NCBI GenBank assembly: GCA_024741835.1
Contig: JAENRP010000385.1
Location: 1 to 39,285 of the forward strand
DNA: 39,285 nucleotides
Origin: Diplocarpon mali
Taxonomy: Eukaryota; Ascomycota; Leotiomycetes; Helotiales; Drepanopezizaceae
Reading direction: 5' to 3'
A program made the translations under genes and the position numbers. This document shows, piece by piece, positions 9,843 through 21,584 of this stretch. Position 1 is the stretch's first letter. Each line of letters begins with the position of its first letter. The notes under the pieces are model-generated. The model saw only the letters and a list, made by a program, of their open reading frames with translations, made no database searches and was not told where the DNA came from.

Positions 9843-10772
9843 TACCCCTTAATTAGGCAATGCTCTTAGAATCGCTTAGCTATATAGATAAAACAAAGGA
9901 AAGAATAGCAGTTATAAAGAAAAGAGGCTCTATCTTATATGCCGCTCCTTTAAAGGTCGTTCCTTTTAGAATAAGAAGGGTTGCTATAGGTAATAAGCGC
10001 GCTTAAGAATCTTTGCGATTCTACGCTAATACTCTATTAGGCTTCTTATTAAGTATTTCTATCGCAAAGGTTCTCTTTCCCTTCTTTTAAAAACAACCCT
10101 CCTTTATTATTTAAAAATATCGTCTTTATATTAATAATTTTTAAATATAAAAGGAACTCCTGCTTATTATAGCCCTGGCCGCCTTTGCAAAGTAAGACCC
10201 TTAAAGTCCCTTATACCCTGCGTCGTACTGACTTTGCGCTAGGTCGCTAGCGCTCCCTTAGGAGCTGTAACCCTAGCGCGGTCCTCCTAGCGCCTGCTAG
10301 GCAATGAACCGCCGCCGCCGTCCCTGCTGCCGCCGCTGCCGCCACCGCTGCCGCCGCCTAAGAGCCCCGCCCCCGCTGCGCGCCGTATGCCTAAGCCTAT
10401 AATAGAGCGCGATAACGCGTGCGTGCGTTGTATCGCATATAGAAGTACTAGCAATCTCGATTATCGGTGCTTTAATAGCACCTTTAGTATGCATTGCGTT
10501 TATTATATAGTATTAAGTAACGGCTGCTAATAGGCCAGCAGACCTCTCCTCGCCTCCTAAGAGGCTATCGTATCGGCCTATGCCTGCGGCGCCTTTAAGG
10601 AGGAGGTAGCGCCACTGCTTAACGCAGTAAAGGGTGCGCTCCGAAGCTTCTGCGGTACGCTTTATAAGAGAAAACAAATGAACGTAACTATAAGAGAGTA
10701 GGAGCTCGTAAGTATAAGTCTCCTAGTAATAAGTGACTACTCGCTAGCGAGTGCGAGTTGCTAAACGATTGT
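9843..10772 (-). other. Long 3' region of C with GC-rich triplet stretch
   Basis: 930 bp between pol stop and 3' LTR, far longer than needed for a polypurine tract. It contains a GCC/CCG triplet-rich stretch at about 10305-10375 and a conserved piece whose minus strand reads HTKGAIKAPIIEIAST (about 10494-10445). D has the same region (about 934 bp once its insert is removed). A 65-codon open frame (10297-10494, minus) spans it but I recognise no domain. It could be untranslated sequence, a third frame or captured host DNA. Confidence 0.55.
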
Positions 10773-13700
10773 TTAAAAGCTCTGGAGGTTTAATAAACGA
10801 ATAAAGCTCTTAAACTTCTAGCGGTCTAGGTTCTTAGTAAGCCCATTTGCGTATATCTCCCTAGTAGGGAGGTAGATTATCTGAAAGCTTCTTCTTTAAT
10901 ACTCTTAGCAGATCCATATATTGCTAATTTCAATATATCAAAGGCTTGTCTTGATCTTCTTATTCTCTATAACAATTAGCCGAATTGTCTATTAGTTATC
11001 GCAATATATATTCCATTTAAAGAGGAAGTCTATGCAAATCTCTTTAAAGAGGCGTTTTATAGCTATTATCTCCTTTGCAGTAGAAACCATACTATAGAGT
11101 TCTGCTTTAGTAGAAGAGAGCGTGATAATCGCTTAGCGATTCGCTTTTTAAATAATCGGTCCTTTAAATAGGAAGAAGACGTATCCTTAAGAGGATCTGC
11201 AGGTCTCTTAGTCATCTTTAAAAGAAGCATCTAAAGACGCAATTAGTTGGTATTCCCTAGCCTTAAAGCTATAAGCAATTCCTAAGAAGTGCGTACTATA
11301 TAGGTATTAAAGCGTCTAATCCGCAGTTAAAAGGTGCTTAAAGCTTAGATTAGTTAGGAAGAAAGACAGTTAAAAGGCTGCAAACGCAATATCTAAGCGT
11401 ATTATAATCGCTATATAGAAAATAGAGCCTATTTTCTCTTAATACTCCTTTACCTTTTCTAAAGAAGCTTGTCCTAAGTTCTTAACAAACTCCTTCTTTA
11501 GTAGTAGAGTACTAAGCACTTTTCCTATATTAGCTTTAAACTTTTAAGCGATCTTTTTAATATAAGTATTATAAATTAAAAAGATCCTCTTTGCCTTCCT
11601 ATTCCGAATAATCCTTATTTTAAGGAACTAGGAGATATCTCTTATAATAGTAAGCTTATATGCCTTCTTTAGGTCTTTAATTAAACGAGTCGCCTGATCT
11701 AGGTTAAAGGCCTTATATAACACTTGAATATTATTAATATAAAACGCTATAAAGACTATGCGATCCTTTATTATAAAAATATAAGGCTCTTTACTTAATA
11801 GCTTAAGTTAAAGGCCCTTAAGCGTTCTTATAAAGTTCTTATACTATAGCGCTAAAGAGTCTTTTAGCTTATAAAGCGCGCGGTCTAGTTCTACTATTAT
11901 ACTAGGGCGCTTAAAGCCATTTAGTAGAAAGTATATGACTAGAGCACTTCTTAGGTCTTTAGGAGCATTGATAAACGTATTAATAATATTAAACTACTTT
12001 ACTTCTATATCGAAGTACGCTATAAGTGCTATTAGTACTTTAAAAGACCTTATTATAAGCGTAGCTATATAGGTTGAGAAAATTAAAGCTTTGTCTTAGA
12101 GATCCCCTTATACAATTAGCTGTAATCGGCACTTTAAAAGCTTGCTAGAGCTATTGACCTTATAGGTAAAAACCCATTTTAATAGTATCGGCAGGGGCTT
12201 TAAGTAATCCCTTTGTATAATTTTCTAATAACTCTGAGATTTTAGATTCCTAATCTCCTAGTGCTCTCCTTCTTTAAATCGTTCGCTAAAAGGGTGCTTT
12301 TCTAAGTCTAGCTATCCTTTTAAAGGCTTTAGCAAAGAGCCTTAGTACTATAGGCAGTTAAGAGACTGCGCTTTATCCTTTGCCTAATTATTAATTATAG
12401 CTTTAATAACTATATAAACCGTCAAATAGTCCTTCCTATCTTCCCTTATTTATTTATTTGCTTAAAAGGTTGATATAAATTCCTATATATATAAAGAGTA
12501 AGGTAAATTAATATTACTTTAAGAGAGCATATACTTTAAAGTAGTAGTATATACTTTTGAAGTCTCCTATTACTTAACGCTTAAGTGTCTTATCCTCTTT
12601 TGCTTAAGAAGAGGAAGTTCCTTTTTGCGCTTTTCTCTATAGGTCTCCTCCTTTATTTTTATTATTATTAAAGGTTCCTTTAAGAGTTTAGGTAGCTCTA
12701 TCTCCTAAGCCTATAGTCTTTAAGTTAGTATTATAACTTAAGGTATTATATTATTAAGGCCTACTCCTCTTATTAAATCGCTTCTTATAAGACTGTTAAA
12801 GCTCCTCTTAGATCTTAGTAATAGTGCTTCTAGCTTTCTATTAGAGTTTACTAAGGCTTGCCTTTATAACTAAAGACTTTATCTTAAAGCCCTTAAGCTA
12901 TCTCTATTCTTATATAAAATAGCGGCTAAAGATCTGTCGATTGTCTTATAGAACTTATCTTTAAAGACTCCCTTAGAGTTGTCTATAGTTCCTTCTTTAA
13001 TAAGGCCTTTATAAGGAATTATTACCCTTAAGCTTTAGTCGCTATTTGCCTTTTTAAAGACTGGCGAAGTAGCTTCTAATTCGCTTACTTTTACCCTTAA
13101 GTTTTTAAGCAGGTCTTTTAGAGAATTTGGATTTAAGTTAAAGTCTTTTATATTATTAGTTAAAGGCTATAGAGTAGCGTCGGTCTATAATATAGGCTCT
13201 TCTTATATAGCGGCTTCTTTTATAGCGATTGCGTTCGGCCTTACAATAAGCTCCGATTCTTTGAAAATGCCTTTAAACTTAGCATCCTAAGCTCCCTTTC
13301 CCTTTTTAATCAATTAGAGGGTTATTTTAAGTTCCTAGTATAATATAAGGTTTGCGCGCTTAGCTTTTAGACTATAGAAGAGAGACTTATCGAATTCGAT
13401 ATTATAAGTTATTATTACTTACTAAAGTATAAGAACTTAGATTTTATAAATATTAAAGGTAATATATCTAATTAAGTAGCTTAAGTGCCTTTATAGTTCA
13501 ATTTTAAAGGTTCGGCAGTCCTTTCCTACCTTCCTTTCTTTAATTAAAGGGTATATATAAATACTATATATATAAATGTGACTTTAGTTAAGCTTTAAGC
13601 TTACTATTATCTGCTTAATAAGCAGCGGCTTATAAAATCGAAAATACTACTTAAACCAATTGTAGAGAGCCTTGCTTAATAAGATTATCTTCTTCCTAGC

Positions 13701-16454
13701 AAGTAGGAAGATATTATAAAGGTATATAGTAGCCTTTATAACCTTTGGCTAAAGGCTTGCTAAAAGCCTAGCGTAGATCCTTATTTTAATAGAGCGTTCA
13801 ATCAACTCCCTTCCTACTTGCTCCACGCCTTTATTAGGTTAGTATAAATAAGTAGAAGTAAGCTCTAAATCGATTCTCTCCTCTTTTACCTATCTCTAGT
13901 ACTTTATAAGAGAGTCTTCCTTTAAGGAGATTATTAAAGTGTTATTATCTTACCTAATTTTATAAATAGAAAGCCTATATTAGCATTTTACCCTTGCTTT
14001 AAAGGACTAAAGGACCTTTATAATTATATCTCTACCCTTCGATCTTAATAAGAACGTCTAAAGTATACTACTATACTTATCCTTAATTAAAAGAACTTAT
14101 AAGCAACTATTATATAAGTTGTTTAAAAAGTTAAAGAGATCCTAGGAGATCTTAAAGAAGGGCTTTAAAGATCGGTTTTCAAAGGTAGTATAAGAAATAA
14201 CTTGCTTAGCAGACGCTACTACGCATATAGGGCACTTTAGCCTTTATATTCCCTTGATCTTTACTTCCTTAGCGCACTTAATTAGCGCTTAAAGAGCCTT
14301 TGCACCTAGGTAGCTAGCGCAAAGGTGCTAAGTGTACGCATTATCATCCTATACCCTAGTAGGTATATAGCTAGACTAAAACCTATTATAAAGCGTTATC
14401 TTAGCTATAAGGAATACTATTAAAGTAGAGAAGTTATATTAAAGCATATTTAAAAGATCTAAATAGTTAATAGGCTTATATTTAAAGAAAATGAGATTAT
14501 AGCAATACTTTAACTAAGCTCGCTTTATAGAATCTTCAATGCTCTTAAAGCGCAAAGTAAGGTCTACTTTAAAGTATTAAAAACCCTTATTCGCAAGGAG
14601 TCTCTTTAAGATAATATTAGTAGTAAACTCCTTTATAATAGTAATATTGCAAAGCGTTATCCTTATAAAAGAGCTGTTATACTATAAAAGAGAGTCTGCT
14701 ATATATCTATTACCTCTTTTAATAATTAGGAGTCTTAAGGTACTTGCTTTAATATATTGCTATAAGTCGCTAGAAGGTTTAAAGGTGCTTATAATAAGTA
14801 AATCCTTCGAATTAATGATATAAGTAACTGCGTAATTGTTAAAGAGCGTACTTAAGGAGAGCAGGTAATATTTTAGCTTAAAGAGGTAGTAGACGTTAAA
14901 TAATTCTTTAAAAGCGTTAAAGGCAAAGGGATCTATTATTATAAAGACTAGTAAGTTCTCCCTTTTACTTAAACCATCCTCTTTAAAGGCTAAAGCCTTT
15001 CCCTTAAATTTATTAATTTCTATTATTATAATATCATTTTCCTTAAGCTATGCTTAAAGACCCTTGAATTAGTCTCCTGCGTTTAATGCCTTTTGTATTC
15101 GTAGGACCTCCTTTTGCAAAGGGAGAACCTTTATATTTTCCTTGCGCCTATCTATAGTATATAATAGTTTCCGATAGTCCTAGGGCTTTTAATAGTGATT
15201 TTTAAAGCCTTTATAAGGGCACTTAGGCCTAATCTCCCTTCTAAAGCTTATAAAGCGATTTTAAAAGCTGCTTGCTAAAGCCTGCGAAGGGGTCTTAGCA
15301 TTTAAGAGAGACTTTCGAATAGTAAAAACTGCTAGCCCTTTATTATCAATTGCTCTATTAGATTTAATACTTACTAAGGCGCGGCTTAGCTATATTAGGT
15401 TATACTTATATAGGATTCTTATCTGCTTATTAGTGATGATTTCCTCCTTTAAGTAAGTCGCTTAACTTAGATTAATCTTTATTATAATTAAGTTTAAAAA
15501 GTCAATTACTCCTAATCTCCCTTTAATCTTAAGAAGACTGTATTATTCTATTAAGCAGTACGCCTCCTACTACTCCTAGATCTACTATTAAGTATTAGTT
15601 CTCTTAATCTTACCTTAGCGTAATATATTATAGTATTAAAGCCTTATCTAAGACTGAATAGCCTTATTAGAAGGCGCAATATCATACTTTAAAATAGATA
15701 CTAGGCCTTAGAGTAAGAGTTGCTAGTTTATTAAATTAGTATATAGGTTATTAGCAGTAGTTCCACTTATAGGAGTATCTCTATTAGGTATTAAAGAGGA
15801 GAGCTTCTTAGCTTGGATTTATACTTAAGCTATTGCAGAAGCTAGAAGCGTTCTATCGACGGTCTTAAAGACCTATTTTAATAATAGCTTATAGTATTTG
15901 CATTAGGTCTTCTAAGTTTCCTTATATATATAGTACTCCTTTATTAGGATTTTATATTTATCTTTAATATCCTTATAAGAAGCCTATAGAAGAGGAGCCT
16001 TTAATAGATCTCCTAAGGAAAAGCGGGCGTAAATCTATTCGGATAGAGTCGCTGCATACTCTTTATACGACCTTGCGTATACTATGCAAAGGTTAGCCGT
16101 TTCCAATTCCTTAAGCTCCTATATAGAAGGAGCTTAAGGCTTAGTCTTTATAATTGACTTAAATAAGAGTCTTAGATCGGTAAAAATAGTGATATTATAA
16201 AGCTTAGTAAAGAATATATATTTACTAAACCACTTCACTTAAGAGGCAAAGGTATTAAGGCAAGGCTTAAAGATACTTAAAGTATTAGATATATTAAATA
16301 GAGTCTAGTAAAAAGGTTAGGTATATAAATAAAGTTTGCAAATAAGGTTCGATCAGAAAATAGAGATTTATTAATTGAAAATAAAGGTCCTTTGAGTTAT
16401 TATAAATACTTGAAAAGTCGGTTAGGAGCTTAAAGGGCCCTTTAGCCGGCTGCA
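10773..16454 (-). pseudogene. C gag-pol polyprotein (Ty1/copia), RIP-degraded
   Basis: The candidate start ATG at 16454 (MQPAKGPFKLLTDFS) is conserved in D. ATG to the TAA at 10773 is 5,682 nt, an exact multiple of three, so one frame of about 1,893 codons appears to have decayed by substitutions alone. In that frame: a knuckle-like motif near codon 411 (KCPYKGFKNHY), protease at about 14880-14800, integrase at about 14250-13500, RT with YINNI at 11741-11727 in place of YVDDI, and RNase H at about 11230-10800 (SLNASF-like start, TKAELY, CDNQQT-type). Many TAA/TAG codons replace Gln/Trp. Confidence 0.85.
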
Positions 16455-16484
16455 TATAAAGAGAAAGCATATTAAAGTGCTTAT

Positions 16485-16496
16485 AGGGCTTATAAC
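16485..16496 (-). other. Primer binding site of C
   Basis: The minus strand reads GTTATAAGCCC immediately inside the 5' LTR, the same initiator-tRNA anticodon match as in A, B and D. The start ATG follows about 30 bp downstream. Confidence 0.72.
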
Positions 16497-16693
16497 TATA
16501 GTACGGTCGGCTGGAGGGCCTTTATTAGGTCGCTTAAGAGGCTTGCAGAAGTAGGAGAAGATGATTAATTATATTATTATCTAATATATATATAGTAAGG
16601 AGACTTCGGAAAGAAAAGGGAGAGTCTATGACTAAGCAGAGTCATGTGGAGGGTCTCCAGAATAAGTGGAGACTCCGCCTATTCTGCACGACA
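16497..16693 (-). repeat. 5' LTR of element C
   Basis: 197 bp; plus strand TATAGTACGG to CTGCACGACA. The outer 75 bp (16620-16693) keep TG/CA-rich words such as gtcatgtggagggtctccag that have decayed in the 3' LTR. Confidence 0.9.
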
Positions 16694-16698
16694 TCTAT

Positions 16699-19090
16699 AT
16701 ATATGTGTACTGTTTTCTAGGCCCTGAGTAGCTCTGCCTTATACTAGTAGAACGATCTAAAAATCGCTAGGAGCTCCTTATTATAAATAGGGTAGTTTAG
16801 CTCGGCGTTATTTATAGTCTTTAAGAAGTACCCGATTAGGTAGTAGTTATCGTCTTCCTAGAGTTAGGAGAGTACGCTAGCGACTACGCCATCGGAGGCG
16901 TCGGTCTTAAGCCTTATCTGCTTCTAAAGGTAATAGTGGCATAAAATCAGGGTCGTTTGAAGCCTCGCGCGAAGAGCTTCCTAAGCTTCCTTATAAGTAT
17001 TATTAAAGTCAAAAGGAACGTTTCCTATAAGAGCAATTAAAGGTTGGCAAATACAACTATAGCCTTGAATAAACCTTTAGTAGAAGTTATAAAACCCTAA
17101 GAAGCTTTATATACTGCGTATATTCTTGGCATATTTCTACTCCTAAATGACTAAGACCTTATTAGGGTCTACCTTAATTTTATAAATTCTAATAATAAAC
17201 CCTAGGAACCTAATCTTAATAACCCTAAACCTGCTTTTTTTAATATCTACTTAAAGGCTATAGCATTAAAGGATTCCTAAGATCTTCTTAATATAAATCT
17301 CATAGTTAAAGGAGTTTTTTAAATAGATTAGAATATCATTTAAGTAGGCAAAGTAGAAATCGTTAAAGTAGTTAAGGAGAATATTATTAATAAACCTTTA
17401 AAAGGTAGTAGGCCTATTTATTAGCCCAAATAGTAAAACCTTATATTTATAAGTCCTATAGCGCATGCGAAAGGTAATTAAGTCCTTAGTATTAGCTAAT
17501 ATGCAAATATAGTAAAAGGCTTATTATATATCGATTTTTATAAAAACATAAGCTTTTAATATATATACTATTATCTTATTAATAAGTGGAATCGGGTAGG
17601 GGTCTTTCTTTATTAAGGCATTCAGTTTTTAATAATTGACGCATAGATATAAGGAGCTATTAGCTTTTCTTATAAAGAGGATTAGAGCTGCCTAAGAGGA
17701 ACTTAAAGCTTTTATAAATCCTTTATATAAGTTCTTAAGAATATAGCTCTTAACCTCTAAAAGCTATTTATTAGTAATGCGGTAAAGGGGTTCGATTATT
17801 AAATTGTTCTCGCCTATTAGCTCGATTTTATAATCTACCCTTAGTCTAGGTTCCGGCAGCTGATCAAAGGCCTAGCGACTAAAGACGTTCTTAAATTTAA
17901 TATATTAAGGCAGGAGCTTTTAGTCTATTAGCTTATTATTACTCTTATACTTAGCTTATAGTGCTAAACTAAGGCCAAGGGAGCTAATTTCAACTTGCTT
18001 AACTGATTCTTAGCAATTGATTTCTTAGCGATTGATTTCTCGGTTTAGATCGTAAATAGAGCTTATAAATATAAACTCTTTAGGCACTAGTTCTTAAGTT
18101 TATATAGCTCGCCTTACCTTAGTTATAAAGCAGTAATAGAGGGCGCCGATTACTAAGGCTAAGATTAAGCTAATCTAGTAAGCTGTCTTTAAAAGAGCAT
18201 TTCTCTTTATTAAAAGAGGAAGCAAGGAGTCTAATACTCTTAGCAAGGCCTTCTTTATATAGTTCAGATCTCTTTTCAAGTCTTTAAAGAAACTACTATC
18301 CCTAGGTCTATAAGAGGCCACTCGCAGGCTAGGCTTAGGAGTAGAATTCGAGTTTGCCATTTTCACTCGCAGGCTAAGACTAGGAGTAGGATTTGAGTTC
18401 GCATTACTTGCTAGCATTAAGAGCTAGGCTTAGGCTATTCTTAGGTCTTTATCCTTAGCATCTATTATAGCTGCTTAATGATCGATGTCTTGCTAGGCTA
18501 TTAAGGGTTTTATTAGCTATAAGAGATCGATTAGTACGCGTTAATTAAAGTAAGAGATAATAGGTATATCCTTAGACTAGGAGATACTATTTTTCCCCCT
18601 TCTATAGGACTATTTAAGGTCATAGTGCTTTAAGAACTTCCTACTAATTAAAACGTCAATTGCTCTTAAGCTTATAATTAGAAAAGGGAAGTTTATTTAT
18701 TACCTATTGATTATAAGGGTAAGTAAAATAGCAAATCGAATAGTTTCTCCCTTAAGGCTATTATAGCTAATAGGGCTAATCGGTTTAAGCAATTTAATAA
18801 ACTTCACCCTAAGTCTTTAAGAGAGCTAGTATGCTAAAGATATCTTAATAATATTAAAAATATTAGCTCTACTATTAATATAAGTAACTATTTTAATAAA
18901 TGATCTATTTTAAGCTAGTTTTATAAGAACTAAGAACTAGCGGCCGCCTATTAATAGGTAGGAATCAAAATCCAAGTCTTTTTACAAATTGTAACCTATA
19001 CTATAGTAAGAGTCTTTGCTATAGCTTAGCAGTTTCCTAATAGTAGGTCATTTTTCATCTTAACCTTAGCTATTATAAACTCGCCTTGCT
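16699..19090 (-). pseudogene. G pol, 5' part: protease, RT, start of RNase H
   Basis: Minus-strand gypsy pol. RT is recognisable from about 17900 (SPILF-like, then LPLISEI) to the polymerase site YLND at 17346-17335 followed by ILIYLKNS; YLDD is expected, and Asp-to-Asn is a RIP-type change. The RT thumb/tether follows (RFLGF- and NFYQRF-like). RNase H starts near 16915 with DASDGVVASVLSQL and reaches AELLRAWKTVHIYI at 16699, where C interrupts. The protease should lie at about 18950-18500 but its active site is not clear to me. Two palindromic units lie between (18320, 18365). The section 16700-17000 is much less decayed than the rest. Confidence 0.82.
18320..18387 (-). repeat. Two 23-bp palindromic units in G pol
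   Basis: Units at 18320-18342 and 18365-18387, starts 45 bp apart. Both begin ACTCGCAGGC and end TAGGAGT on the plus strand. The minus strand reads TPSLSLRV and TPKPSLRV in one open frame (18175-18417). They are the least decayed copies of the unit, and lie upstream of the RT domain. Confidence 0.8.
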
Positions 19091-20339
19091 TCTTTAGCTT
19101 AAGGCAGTCTATTATATAATAACTAAGGGCTTTGTAATTATAATAGAGACTAGACGACGGCTTTAGGCTAGTAGACCTTTCTTAATAGGCCGCCGGCAAA
19201 GGGGAACAAGTGCAAAGAGCTAAGGAGGTAGCTATAGCTATAGGTCTTTATAACTCCCTTTTTAGTATACTAAGGACGCAGTCTTTTAAAAGGGAGAACG
19301 CAATAGCAAAGGCGACTTATTGAGCGTTATAGGCCTCTTCTTACTTAATATTATAGGCCTCGCGGTCTGTAATAGCTAAGAACTTATCTAAAGTAGTATA
19401 ATTATTATTTATTTTATACTTCTTTACTTAAAGGTCGTTCTTTAAGGCTAAGGAGACCTTTTTATAAACGTTATTAAACTAATAAGACTAATCGATCTTA
19501 CTAGCTATAGTAAGAGTAACGAACTTAGATCGGAACTTATTATATAATAATAAACCTATAATTAGCCTATTATATTTAAGCTTAATAGATTAAATATAAT
19601 TATAATTAAAGAACCTTTAATTTAAGACCTTAAGAATATTAGTAGTATATATAAACTTATTAGTAAAGATAAGATCTATATATTATAAGATTAAGTTCTA
19701 AGCTTTACCTATTATATACTTAAAGTAGGTAATAATCTAATTCTTTCTTAAAGTAAAGTTTCTTAAGTACTTTTAAATAAATACCTTTATAGCTATCTTT
19801 TAAGCATTATAAGTGATTTTACTTTAATAGTTATTAAAATAGGTTTAAAGGTACTTGATTTAATAGGGGTTAATAGCTAGGACTAAAGGTCGGATAATTA
19901 AAAGGTAGTAATCTAAGGGAGGTAGTAAGTCGGCGGTAAAGGACTAAGCATTCTAAGGGCTAGCACTTAAGGAAAAAGGGGCAGTAGTATTATTTTAAAG
20001 AGCAGCGGCTATAGCAGCACTAATAAGGTTTGCGATTTCGGCCTATTAGGCAGTTAAAAAGAGAAGGGCCAATATAGTAAGAGTAGACTTCGTTAAAGAG
20101 AGTATATCTTCTTCCTTAACTTTAATCGATAGTAATAGGGTATTTTAAGAATCCACTTATAAGCTAGGATTAAGAGTGAAATCTATACTAAGGGAGGGAG
20201 CTTCTTAAGTAGGCTTAGGAAGGGGAATATCTCTAAGAGTAGGATTGGCAGTAAGGCCTGGAGAACTAATAGTAGTAAGGCCTAGAAGAGGTACGATTAA
20301 CCTTTCACTTCTCTTAAGTGGTATAAGATTAAAGGTCAT
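19091..20339 (-). pseudogene. G gag, RIP-degraded
   Basis: The minus-strand frame is proposed to start at ATG 20339 (MTFNLIPLKRSERLIVPLL). It carries one palindromic unit at 20155-20177. A CCHC knuckle remnant lies at about 19165-19120 as YYNYKALSYYIIDCLK, where Tyr replaces Cys and His at CX2CX4HX4C spacing and only the last Cys survives. The middle part is poorly recognisable. The start is uncertain because RIP can make or destroy ATG codons. Confidence 0.65.
20155..20177 (-). repeat. Single 23-bp palindromic unit in G gag
   Basis: Begins ACTTATAAGC and ends GATTAAGAGT. Same unit as in the copia arrays, here as one copy near the gag N-terminus. Confidence 0.7.
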
Positions 20340-21324
20340 AAGTACTAATTCTCTTTATATTATCTAATTTAATCTAAAGGGACCTAATATTAAATAGTGA
20401 CCTATTTAAAAGAGGGAAGATTAATATAGGTAAAGCTATATATATTCTTAAAGCCTTTTAATAGAGTATATATTAAAGTATTATAGATTTATAAATCTTA
20501 AGAAAGAAGGTTTTACTTTAGGATCACGTCTCTTTACTAATTAAAAGTTGCAATAAGGTTGCCTAAGGGTATAGTGCAAATCTAAGGAAGTAAGGTCCAG
20601 AGATCTAAAGCTTATCACTCTACTAAAGTTGACCTAGTCTCTAATAGTATAGTATAACTTATTAAGGCTAACCAAGTCTCTATATATATATATAAGTATA
20701 GATCCCCCAGTTTCGTACCTGAGTGTTTCGAAGGAAGGAGTAAGGAGCTTTAAAGAGGTAAGGAGCTTCGAAGAGTTATAAGAAGAGTTATTAACAAGTA
20801 TAGGTCGATAGGGAGTATAAAGAAGGTCGATGACTTATTCGCAAGGAGGGTTTTTCAAAGAGTCGAGTTGTATTTAAAGGAAGGAAGGAGTAAGGAGCTT
20901 TAAAGAGTAAAAGGAGAGTTATTAATAAGTATAGGTCGATATATTATAAAGTATTTATAAGAGAGAAAGAGAATTAAGAAAAGAAAAGTTATTATACTAC
21001 TTTAGGCAGCAGCCTACGCTAGCGAAGTAAAGGCATAGTGAATAATTTTTTTTTCGAATTGAAATTAAAGGTAAATTTCCATTTGTAAAATAGAGCATAT
21101 AAAGGGTTAAAAAAACGAGCTAATCTCATATTCAAAGGTTATTATTTAGCTTTCTTTAAAAACTAGATTAGTAAGATCTAGGCACTACGTATAAGTTGCT
21201 TAGGGCAGTTTGTAGTAGAAGTATCGAGATCGAGAGATCGAGTTGCTTAAGGCAGTTCGAAGTGACAATTCTAAAGGTAGTAGATATTAAGCTTCTTAGC
21301 AAAGATTGAATTGATCTTTTCTTA
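20340..21324 (-). other. Leader of G with an internal direct repeat
   Basis: About 985 bp between 5' LTR and gag, without a gene. It is purine-rich on the plus strand. A segment beginning aaggaaggagtaaggagctt and ending taggtcgat occurs at 20731-20809 and again, shortened, at 20881-20940. Next to the LTR the minus strand reads TAAGAAAAGATCAATTC, the position of the primer site; I could not match it to a tRNA. Confidence 0.5.
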
Positions 21325-21579
21325 TATTACAACTAGCTCTAGAGCGTATAGTAAGGCGAGAATCGAACGCTAATTATATTACCTTAAGAGGTACGCTATA
21401 TAATTAAGAAGAAAAGATAAAGAAGAAGAGAGAGTCTCTAGTAGAGCTCCTTTAGAATAAGTACAGGTGCTTCACTAGCATGCATATGATCCAGCCACCT
21501 TACTACCTTAGCGTGCACCTGACTTCGTGCACCTGACTTCGACATATGATAATACCGCGCATATGATGCGGCTATAACA
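21325..21579 (-). repeat. 5' LTR of gypsy element G
   Basis: 255 bp, TATTACAACTAG to GCTATAACA on the plus strand, equal in length to 1224-1478. It contains the intact tandem duplication gtgcacctgacttc twice. The TSD ATAAT follows at 21580-21584. Confidence 0.88.
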
Positions 21580-21584
21580 ATAAT
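21580..21584. repeat. TSD of element G, right copy (ATAAT)
   Basis: Matches 1219-1223; the gag sequence of A (agttcgacgatttagagc) resumes right after it. Confidence 0.9.

Larger units (their letters stand above)
9646..16693 (-). mobile_element. Element C, Ty1/copia second family, complete
   Basis: 7,048 bp with LTRs of 197 bp at 9646-9842 (3') and 16497-16693 (5') and a perfect TSD TCTAT at 9641-9645 and 16694-16698. Minus-strand order is primer site, gag, protease, integrase, RT, RNase H, long 3' region, polypurine tract. It is colinear, in opposite orientation, with element D. It is inserted in the RNase H segment of G. Confidence 0.92.
1224..21579 (-). mobile_element. Element G, Ty3/gypsy chromovirus, split by B and C
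   Basis: G has LTRs of 255 bp at 1224-1478 (3') and 21325-21579 (5'). On the minus strand the order is leader, gag, protease, RT, RNase H, integrase, chromodomain, polypurine tract: Ty3/gypsy order, chromovirus clade. B (3363-9543) and C (9646-16693) both sit in the RNase H segment. Removing them joins 16699, 9640 and 3357 into one continuous RNase H frame ending in LADALSRR-type sequence. Without inserts G is about 7.1 kb. Confidence 0.9.

Noticed and set aside
10297..10494. 65-codon basic minus-strand frame as a real gene (Arg-rich C-terminus)
   Set aside because: The Arg run comes from a CCG triplet stretch that differs in D, and no start or domain is conserved; kept only as part of the 3' region.
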